64,000 nt of DNA from the NCBI GenBank assembly GCA_021234155.1, contig JAJEKV010000051.1:4592698-4656697 (forward strand), in the 5' to 3' direction. Positions 55,373-64,000 of the stretch are shown piece after piece. Below the pieces are notes generated by a model. That model was not told the origin of the DNA. It made no database searches and saw nothing but the letters and a program-made list of their open reading frames with translations. Position numbers and translations under genes: made by a program. Numbering within the stretch: position 1 is the first letter of the stretch; the number at the start of each line of letters is the position of its first letter. This stretch comes from Isoetes taiwanensis (taxonomy: Eukaryota; Streptophyta; Lycopodiopsida; Isoetales; Isoetaceae).

Positions 55373-57836
55373 GCAGGTAGCATTGCGGGCCTCGTTCCAA
55401 TGTGGGATTTATGTGGCGCTGGTAGTGTGATGTCTTGACATGTTCAAGGGCATTGGCATCCCAAAGCTTGCTGAGGAAGCAAAGCGTCGCCGATATATTG
55501 CCTCAAGCTATGGCGACCGCCCTGTTTGCACATGTATGCACCTGCGGTTCTCGCACATTCCATCTAGCCAACCATTGAGCTCTCTTTTTCCTCCAAAGCC
55601 CGGGCCTTGAGGCGCCATGCCCCATTGCCATGATATAAGCTAGTTTAGGGAGACGAGCATCATCCATATTGACCACCTTCCGAAAATAGACAATGTGGCG
55701 ATCAAGGGCAGCCCTCAAGAGGCAAGAATCCTATCTCCCCGCAGTAGAATTTTGATACGGGACTGTGGACTTCACCCCTAGTGCTCGTACTAAAGAAGGC
55801 TTTCTCGGACCTGCTCCAAGTCATTCCAAGTAGCAAGTGATACTCTTGGGCCCCACACTTCCACCCCGTATAAAAGGACAAAGCTCTACTAAGACCTTGA
55901 ACAGGTGTGACCGATGGGCCCAATCATACAACTCCGCTCTATGACTATTGTTTTGCATTGCATATAGTGCCTTCCAACTTGCCGTCACTTTCGTGGCCCG
56001 TATGGATGTATCCCAAAGGCATAGTAGAAGGAAACTCCACTCCCAAATACTTGTATGTGGATGCAACTTCCACATTCGCCTTGGTAATCGAAGGAGGGGA
56101 CCCTCGGTGACATGAAGATGATATGAAACCACCTTAGTCTTGGTCGGGTTGACGCCAAGCATATCGGTCGCTTGGCGGGAATGTGTCCGGGCATCGAGAT
56201 GTCATTGCATGTCCGCTGATGTGTAAGCTAGAAGGTCCACATCATCGGCATATATTAACCGTCGATGATCGGATAGAAAAGGTGAGCTCCATCGCCCCCA
56301 TTATCGCCAACCCGCCTCTCCAATTGATCAATGTAAAGCCCAAACAATGTTGGGGAGAGGGGCATCCCCTCGAAGAACCCCGATACTACTATCAAATGGT
56401 TGGCTTGTTCACTGCAACCGACCCGAGCATCTTTCATATAGCTCGCATTAATCGTGCATTCGCGCAAATCTACAGGAACCCCCAACCAGTTCAGTCTTGC
56501 CCATAGTTTTTCCCCGAGGCACGGTGTCAAACGCCTTCGCAAAAATCCACAAAGCAACAATATAGATCCCGACGGGCGGCGGTTCTGCCGTCTTCAATCG
56601 AGTTCGCAAGCGTGAAGACGTGGTCAATGGTTGAGTGCCGGGTCTCAATCCCGCCTGGGTGAGGGGGCGCACCTCTGCCGCCTCTGCCCGACCCAATCAA
56701 CCTAACCGCCGAAATCCCAAAAAGCGGTTTTGCAAACACCGAACTGACCATGATTGTTCGGTAATTGGCTGGGCAGTGTGGGTCACCTGCCTTATAAATG
56801 GGAACAACTCTGCTATTGGTCCACTGCAGCGGGAAGCCTTCCTGTAATGCCTTGTTGAGCAAGGCGGTCAGCACTGGTATTATGGACGGCCCTGCCCACT
56901 TAAGCAATTCTGCCTGCATACCATCCAAGTCTGGGGCTTTCCCATTGGCAAGACGCTGTAAGCCTTGTTCCACGTCCGAATATGTGATTTCCAGCAAACC
57001 ACCTTAGTCTTGGCCAGGTTGACGCGCATATCAGTCGCTTGGCAGAATGTGTCCAGGGCATCGAGATGTCGTTGCATGTCTGCTGGTGTGTAAGCTAGGA
57101 GGTCCACATCATCAGCATATATTAACTGTCTGATGATCTGATAGAGAAGGTGAGCTCCATCGCCCCCATTATCAGCAAGCCAGCTCTCCAATTGATCAAT
57201 ATAAAGCCCAAACAATGTTGGGGAGAGAGGGCATCCCTGACGGACCCCGATACTACTATCAAATGGTTGGCTTGTCTGCTGCAACCGACCCGAGCATCTT
57301 TCATATAGCCTGTACACTGCATTCTGCAAATCTACAGGAACCCCCAGCTGTTGCAGTCTTGCCCATAGTTTTTCCCGAGGCACAGTGTCAAACGCCTTCA
57401 CAAAATCCACAAAGCAACAATATAGATCCCGACGGGCGGTTCCCGCCGCCTTCAATCGAAGTTCGCAACGGAAGACGTGGTCAATGGTTGAGTGTCGGTC
57501 CGAATCCCCGCTCGGTGAGGGCCCGCACCTCTCGCCTCTGCCCGCCCGATCAATCTGCCGCTTTCGAGAATCCCAAAGAAGCGTTTTGCAAACACCGAAT
57601 CATGATTGTTGATTGTTCGGTAATTGGCGGGCAAGCAGGGTGGGTCACCTGCCTTATAAATGGGAACAACTCTGCTATTGGTCCACTGCAGCGGGAAGCC
57701 TTCCTGTAATGCCTTGTTGAGCAAGGCGGTCAGCACTGGTATTATGGACGGCCCTGCCCACTTAAGCAATTCTGCCTGCATACCATCCAAGTCTGGGGCT
57801 TTCCCATTGGCAAGACGCTGTAAGCCTTGTTCATAA
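55373..57836 (-). mobile_element. LINE-T copy T9, RT part with tandem duplication
   Basis: The continuation of T9 on the minus strand. The sequence across the Gypsy insertion rejoins at the duplicated GCAGG. From the 5' side (57836) it reads LQRLANGKAPDLDGMQ to YADD and the TKTKVV block (about 57003). It then jumps back to LEITYSDVEQGLQRLANGK and runs through RT again to the post-RT region near 55500. An RT segment of about 830 bp is therefore present twice, at 57836-57003 and 57002-about 56130. Many small indels differ between the two copies. Confidence 0.85.
55490..57836 (-). pseudogene. LINE-T RT ORF, duplicated and disrupted (T9)
   Basis: The first RT copy has YCCFVDFVKAFDTVPREKL (about 57425), RQGCPLSPTLFGLYID (about 57240) and LIYADDVDLLAY (about 57120). 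The second has YCCFVDF followed by a frameshift (about 56560), SPTLFGLYIDQLE (about 56345), LIYADDVDLLAY in a broken frame (about 56260), LYAMQNNSHRAELYDWAH and VRALGVKSTVPYQ (about 55780), and LRAALDRHIVYF (about 55710). The last block corresponds to the part of T1 where a TGA replaces the Arg codon; here the Arg codon is kept. Confidence 0.8.
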
Positions 57837-58712
57837 TAAGATTAAGATGTTGGTGATGTCTTTCATTGAGAACATAAATAAAAACCACTTTTATTTGGTT
57901 TTACTTTCTGTTGTTCTACTTATTGCAACATATGAAGGGCATTTTTAGGGTCTCCATATTTCACGTATCTATCACTCATCACACGTCCAAGCAAATTACT
58001 ACTTTCTCATCTTGACTCAAAACTTAGCAAGTCAACAAGCAGTCTTACATCTGTACTATCATATAGAACACACACAGAATATTTTGAGTTATCTTTTTTT
58101 TAGTGGTGAATCTAGGCAACTGCATTCGAACAATCAGATGTAGAATAAAGGACGTAGCTTCAATATCCACGCTACATATAACTAGTGCACCTGATGATGG
58201 CACAAGTGCATGTCATGACCAAACTATTACAAACAAATGACTTTTTTTACGTGTTTTTTCAATGATGCGGATCCATCAACTATGGAGCATAAATGACGTA
58301 TAATTTGGGTTTTGTAAGGAGACTTAACTTTCTAAGGGGGGCAACATAGATGCAAGTCTATACATGATTAAGATGAGAACGTAGTAGCGTGGATGCGCTT
58401 AATGGTGTTGGTCAAATGCATGTCCACCATGGGTGGTAAAAGTTAATGGAAGGGAGGTTCCAGCAAAGCGGGTAGTCAGTTGACTAGCTTTGGGAAAGAT
58501 TGTTACTTCCCTATGGCAGATGATCGAGGACGATCAGCCTTGGGAAGGAAAGGAATTGATACGGCACTAGCTTGGGGGCGTGGCTCAGAGGAAGGATTTG
58601 CAGAGACAAACACAGAGGCAAAGGCTCTTAGATAAATATTTTGTAACTTTGATTGAATGGTATAAGTCCTTAAAGTCATAATAATAAAGGGAACCATTGA
58701 AATGTTAAAATG
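57837..58712. other. Non-coding, no feature seen
   Basis: AT-rich sequence following the LINE-T 5' truncation point. No gene or element is recognised. Confidence 0.45.
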
Positions 58713-59320
58713 TTAAAAAAAAAAAAAAAAAAGAAAAAACAGGGGCCGTTACAACTGTAGCGACCAGCGGCAAGTGGAACTGCCGGATGTAATGGAGCAG
58801 ATCCAGAACTTCCGGAACTGGCTGACTTTTAGCCAAAAAGGCCCTGAGATGGCCGGAATAGATAACTAAAGTAAAATTAGATAAAGGCAAAGCCTTTTAA
58901 AAAAAGGTCTGTGGAGAATATAAGTAGTAACCGATCTGCAGAAGTGGAGAAGAAGGGAAGAGTTTGCCTGTAGTAGAAAGACTGATCGCCCAAACCTGTT
59001 GTAGAATTACTAATAACTTATTGTTTGAGTGCCTTACTGAGCTTTAAGAGTATTCCAGAGAATCCCAGAGAGGCTATCCACTTGGTTAGCAGACTCTCAG
59101 AATTGGGAAGAATCTGAGCCTAGACTTGCCGTGTTTGCAAATCAGAGCCCGGTTTGGGTGGAGAAGTTGTGCCGAAAGAACTTATCTGGAGTTCCAGGTT
59201 GTTTTGATTAACGGTGTTTGACAGTTTTGCAGACAGGGAAGATCGTTTGTATCAGAATTTTTGAATAAAATTTTGAGCTTGTATATATATGTTCCTAGAA
59301 TTCTTAAAAAAAAAAAAAAC
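58713..59320 (+). mobile_element. Possible retro-inserted sequence or solo LTR
   Basis: About 0.6 kb, more GC-rich than its surroundings, bounded by an A-rich run (A18 then AAAAAA, about 58713-58738) and by A14 (about 59307-59320). It contains a TATA-like ATATAAGTAG (about 58918) and AATAAAATTTTGAGC (about 59265), a polyadenylation-like signal about 45 nt before the final A run. This layout suits a processed transcript or an LTR. No long frame and no clear TG..CA ends were found. Confidence 0.35.
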
Positions 59321-60427
59321 CAAATCAACCCCTTGGTCAATCCCTTGGCAGTATTATCACCCTGATACTAGACTGAGCATCTCTAGATCAGTGTCCTTTT
59401 ACCTATTAAATTTAGCCCATTCTTGATCCACTACTATATGTCTTAAAATAGAAACTTAATAGAAACATTTAAACTCTTATCCTTTATTATATTATATTAT
59501 ATGATATTGACCCATAGTACACATGACTACTTAAAAGGATATTTATGTCTTCAACCATAAGAATAATTCCCACTCCACATGAAGCTACTCAACAGATATG
59601 AAGCCCTATAGTTTGAGGTATTGCTCATGTAGTTTCTAGTAGATATGGGACCCATGTAAAGCTCACCCTGGCCATTTATATCTCTCTTAAATTTACACTT
59701 TCTAAACGGGTCCTTAAATGTCATAACACAACTTTCCCTTTTGCCTAATATTTAAGTCCACTATTTGTGTAATATGACCCATCATATTTATCAATGTATT
59801 GACCACTAATATCACAACTATTTCCATATTACAATGTCTAAACATAGACTCTAATGAAGGAAGTTGTATTATCTCCACCAAGAACATGGTCAGGTTCCTT
59901 ATAGGTCATCCTATACAGACTGATTTACAGTTCAAAACCACTCCCTTGAGAAGCAACCAGTCTTAAACAGTGGAACTATCATTTTACCTTAACTTTTGAC
60001 ATCATAAGGAATGTACCAGTGAAAGAAGACAGCATTCAGAAATAAACTTCTTAACGTAACTGATATACTTAGATATTTAAACTATAGGGTCTGGTAGCCC
60101 ATATATGTCAAACCATTAAACATAAGTGTATGAAGCAGGGTAGTAAAAAAACATGCTTCTAAACAACTAGAAACAGTCAAAGTATGCTGCCATTATGCTA
60201 TTATATTGATGTCTGATGCAAAATCTAATATGAAACCCGCATACATAAAGCATAAACTAAGATATGTTCATAGTGTTATTTTGAAAATGAGAAGTATCTG
60301 TTTTACAGCCCTTTGTCCAATTAAGCCATCTTCATGTCATCTAAAGTCATCAAGTTGTACTGTTCTTCAAGGCCTCCATCCTCCATACAGCAAAAACCAG
60401 CAAATAAAGCAAAAGAGAACAATGGGA
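59321..60427. other. Non-coding, no feature seen
   Basis: AT-rich sequence without supportable genes. Confidence 0.45.
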
Positions 60428-60560
60428 AGAAAATCCCGTACCTGCAGCCAATCAATACCCTGTTAGCATGTAAAATGGTAGCAAGGCAAGGGCCAAAAGG
60501 TACATTGGGATTTTCAGCTCTTCGCACCCATTGTGCCCTTTGCCCTACTAGTTAGTCTAA
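60428..60560 (-). repeat. Paired sequence P, copy 1
   Basis: Related to 62633-62790 in the same orientation. On the minus strand both contain TTTTGGCCCTTGC, a GCTAA..GTATTG block and GGCTGCAGGTAC, which is a good exon-intron boundary (CTGCAG-GTAC). The minus frame gives HANRVLIGC here and ANDVLVGC in the other copy. They may be duplicated exons or fragments of an unknown repeat. Confidence 0.45.
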
Positions 60561-61232
60561 GCTAAATGGTATCAGGAGAACTACTAAAATAAACATATGC
60601 CTGTATGTATTAGATTCATACCATCAATTTCACTATCATACCATTATAGACGGATTTCTTAGCATCTGAACAAGTGTAGATCTATAAGTCTATATAAGTT
60701 TTTGTTAATGCTAGGCATATCAAACACTTATAGACCAGTCCACTGTTATGGATTAGAGGATAGTGATCCTAAAAAATATGGCCAAATTAGTAAAGGAACA
60801 ATCTGTGAGCCACCAAGCTTGCTCGGATATTCATTGAGATGATTAAAAGTTCCTGCATCATAGCCACAGAAATCGATCCAAATGAAATAAAAATCCTTGT
60901 TCAATCTTCCAAAATCTGACCCATACTTAGATTTATTAGTTAACGTGTATCAACATGTATCCACGAATCAGCATTAACTTAAGGTTTTTTTTTTTTTAAA
61001 TCTCTCCATACCTATTACCTAGCCGCTTGCATATTTTAAGAGATGAGCGATGGAACTATTATCTTTCCATTATCTTCTAAGCATAATATTTGGCTAAATC
61101 TCCTTCCACTGTAAGGTCAGCAAGGTTTTACAGACATTCTTATGTATAAAGTAGTTCAAGAACATAGGGTATATCATTTAAACTAAAATACTACAACAGT
61201 ATCGAACTGCTACTGATATAATGAAAGAAAAC

Positions 61233-61529
61233 CTGATAAGAATCTGGGTCTTCATCCAACTCTTGTATGTCATTGACATTTTGTGGAGATCCATAATCGT
61301 CCTGGCGTCTATTACCATACTGTTTGTTTCCCCTTTGATTAGCCAAATACTCATCTCGACTATAAGAGCTTCTTTTCTGTCCAAGGCCTCCTCTACTACT
61401 GCGGTTCTCCATATAGCATTCAGAATAGTTATCAAGCTCAAACTCTTCAAACTCGCGCCTAAGAACTTCTCTGTTAAGCCATTCTTCCTCTGATCCGGAT
61501 GTCTCACATCCATCAAAATCGTAGCCCAT
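61233..61529 (-). CDS. Possible 5' coding exon, unidentified
   Basis: From ATG 61529 (MGYDFDGCETSGSEEEW) about 99 codons are open to a donor-like CAG-GTTTTC at 61233. The product is highly charged and low in hydrophobic residues (SRGGLGQKRSSYSRDEY, DIQELDEDPDSYQ), as in a disordered protein segment. A second frame overlaps throughout. No partner exon or family is recognised. Confidence 0.35.
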
Positions 61530-61573
61530 TTTTCAGGGTACGAATTTCCAAAAATCTCTATATCTCCATTCAT

Positions 61574-62632
61574 TCAGTCGTGGGAGCTGCCAGACTACCC
61601 TAGAGCTCTGCCAATCTTACCTAAGGTCTCTTGCACAATTACTGGAGTCTTAGGTAAAAAAGTAAATACTATTAAAGTTGGGTGGTTAGCATTTTGACCG
61701 GTATGACTATACCATTAAAATAATGGTTAAAATATGCCAAACGTTAGCCAAAATATTCATTTATATATTTAACATGCTGGTTTCAATGTTAGTCACTACT
61801 CCATGTCTACCCCTAGTGTATTTTACATGTTCACCAATAAACTTACCCCTAGTAAACAACATTAGTATCTCTGCTCTATCTTACCCCAATGTTCATCATC
61901 ATAAGTTTAACCTGATCAATGTTTAATACAGACTTTCTACCATTCTATGGACTTTTTCAAAGACCATATCTTGGTACAATTTGCAGCCTTAGGTTATAGC
62001 AGGTGCACAATACCCTAAGCCTTAATCTGGTTACCTAACTTGACATTATTTCCTTCATATTGGCATTTTCAATATAAGTACGTTAAATTTCTTGCATAAA
62101 CCGTCTTTGCTAAATTCATCTAATGCATCAATAGTTTGGAATCTTTATTATAAGCCCACATTCTAATGTCATATATAGAACCAGCTCTTATAATCATGAT
62201 ATGCCATACATTTCTATTAAAATAACCAGATTTATGTTTCAGTAGATAAGGACCGGCTATACTCATAAAAGGCATTCAAGACATGATGCGAATCACAATA
62301 TGAGTGGTTCCTGTTTACATGCACTAAGAAGAGGTACCAAATATTCAGACTTATACAAAGCCATAAGAACAGCAATCAGATATTCAAGCTTACATAAAGA
62401 TTTATTTGAGTGCTGCTACTAGATAAAGCAGCTTAATATTCTTTAAACTCCATGTTTAGAACAAATAAGTTTGACAAATCAAAGAAACAAATGTCTTAGT
62501 TACTTCCCTTCCAAGCTATAACTCCATCTTCATCATTGCAGTATTCTGCCACATGCTGCTATGATATCGATCAGCCGATCCATTGCATCATTTTCATGTT
62601 TATCATCCTTCTAGCCTAAGAAAAACTTAAAT
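61574..62632. other. Non-coding, no feature seen
   Basis: AT-rich sequence. A donor-like AG-GTAAGATT on the minus strand near 61620 could belong to an upstream exon of the frame at 61233-61529, but the link is speculative. Confidence 0.4.
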
Positions 62633-62790
62633 GGACAAAATTGCGACAAGGAGAGTAGAGAACCGGTACCTGCAGCCAACCAATACATCATTAGCCTGAT
62701 AAGGGTAAAGATGCAAGGGCCAAAAGCGTTTAGCCTTTCACACCTTGTAACCTTTTGCCCTGAGTTAGTCCTAGATCTAAAAGAATAATA
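62633..62790 (-). repeat. Paired sequence P, copy 2
   Basis: The second copy of the segment at 60428-60560, 2.1 kb away in the same orientation. The splice-like CTGCAG-GTACC is conserved, while the 3' part of the frame differs by indels. Confidence 0.45.
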
Positions 62791-64000
62791 AATGTCCATT
62801 TATCTAATAGCCCTATGGCAGTTACTGAAATTCATTAAATAGTACAAAACAGTGGCACATATTAAAGCATTTTCAGTGATCATCACCTAAAACATAGATG
62901 TAAAGCATAACAATATGTCTGCAAACCTGAATTGAAGCCCCTTGCTTCATTATATTTGAACAAATAATAATTCTGCTGGCCCAAGATCCCGTCATATTGT
63001 GCTCAACAGCTAATATATGATGGAAAATAGCTGAACACTTTTATTCAGCAACACGAAATTATACAGAGTACTCCATGCCTTTTTTGGAAGCTTGATCAAC
63101 ACTAAAATCCATTTGCAGATGGATTACGTCTCAAATCGTAAAGTGGATAATGAATAAGAAGCAGAGTCTCAGGATCATAGTCGTTGTGTCGCTTACATCC
63201 TTTGCATCAAGGAGCTTGCAATCGGCTGCACTAGCCATAACAGGCTTTAGGGTTTCAAAACCCTACATCTAGAAATAACGCACACAAATACATCTAAAAA
63301 TGATATACACTTTTTTGTGCCGATATCCTTGTTCTTTTCTTCGGCTAAAAAACATGTAATATCCAAAGTGCCAAAGACTTTTGCTTCTTGTACGAAATGC
63401 TCTTATAATGTAGACGATTTAGAAGCTTGGCTTTCCAATCATAAAGGCAAATCACCTAAGCTAGAAAACCATAAATACGTACCTTGCTTTTTGTATTTGG
63501 TAAGGGCCACTAGGCCTACCACGTTAAAAAGCTCCAAAACCTAGGTTTCACAATGAAATAAATAGAACTTTGCATCCCCAATACTTGATTATTTTGGATA
63601 TGAACCACATATGAAAAAACGGGATTTATGCTTCTAAAATAGCTTTTGCATTTACCATAATCTTCACGTATCATTTCACATGGCCTTTGCCTAACATGAC
63701 ATTTTTTATATATAAGGACATTCAAGAGCAAAATTGCACATAGCTTTGCATTTTCCAAAATCTTCACGTAGCACTTTATATTTCTCATTAATACATCCAG
63801 AATGTTGATTAACATGATTATCCATCCACCTAGGTCCATCTTATATGAAGGTACTCTGCATATATCAAGTGTTTCATGCTGTTGCAACCAAGTTTGCAAC
63901 TTTCTTTTGGAATTAAAGAGCTAGCTCTATTCCCAGGTTAGAAGGTAAAACAGAGACCTTGCCTTTTAATAAAGCATGTATGGGCTTGCCATGATTCCAT
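62791..64000. other. Non-coding, no feature seen
   Basis: AT-rich sequence to the window edge. A stretch near 63640-63790 repeats ATCTTCACGTA and TTGCATTT words, but no gene is supportable. Confidence 0.4.

Overview
This is nuclear DNA of a land plant with a large, transposon-rich genome. The intergenic DNA is AT-rich, and one host gene is recognisable: a plant callose synthase spread over nearly 10 kb with kilobase introns full of retrotransposons. Nested LINE, Copia, Gypsy and TIR elements make up most of the rest. A seedless plant such as a fern fits best, because the main LINE family is not the usual angiosperm L1 type; this placement is inference.

Layout. 1-16 kb: AT-rich DNA with an old L1-like LINE (minus strand, 3236-7700) interrupted by a second LINE family, here called LINE-T (copy T1, 3511-6256). 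Then come a LINE-T copy with an endonuclease domain but a deleted RT core (T2, 11580-14030), small LINE fragments and two tRNA-like SINE heads. 16.2-25.85 kb: the first twelve exons (450 codons) of a GSL8/GSL10-type callose synthase on the minus strand. Its introns hold LINE-T fragments T4-T7 and an L1-like insertion with a 5' inversion and a 14-bp target-site duplication. 26.3-28.2 kb: a possible plus-strand gene, not identified. 28.3-43.2 kb: a Copia element (minus strand) broken by a GC-rich full-length LINE-T copy (T8), a duplicated flank, a hAT-like TIR transposon and a solo Copia LTR. Together these record an insertion, a tandem duplication, an LTR-LTR recombination and a later DNA-transposon insertion. 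43.7-57.8 kb: LINE-T copy T9 (minus strand) split by an 11.1-kb Gypsy element with both LTRs, a 5-bp target-site duplication, gag-pol and an extra coiled-coil ORF after integrase. 57.8-64 kb: AT-rich DNA with few supportable features.

How the parts relate. LINE-T copies share a 3' end with two stem-loops followed by a short tandem-repeat tail instead of poly(A). The terminal stem-loop shows compensatory base changes between copies and is the best candidate here for an undescribed functional element. All transposon coding regions carry stops or frameshifts, so none looks autonomous. The twelve callose synthase exons stay open and every splice phase agrees, so that gene looks functional as far as it can be followed.
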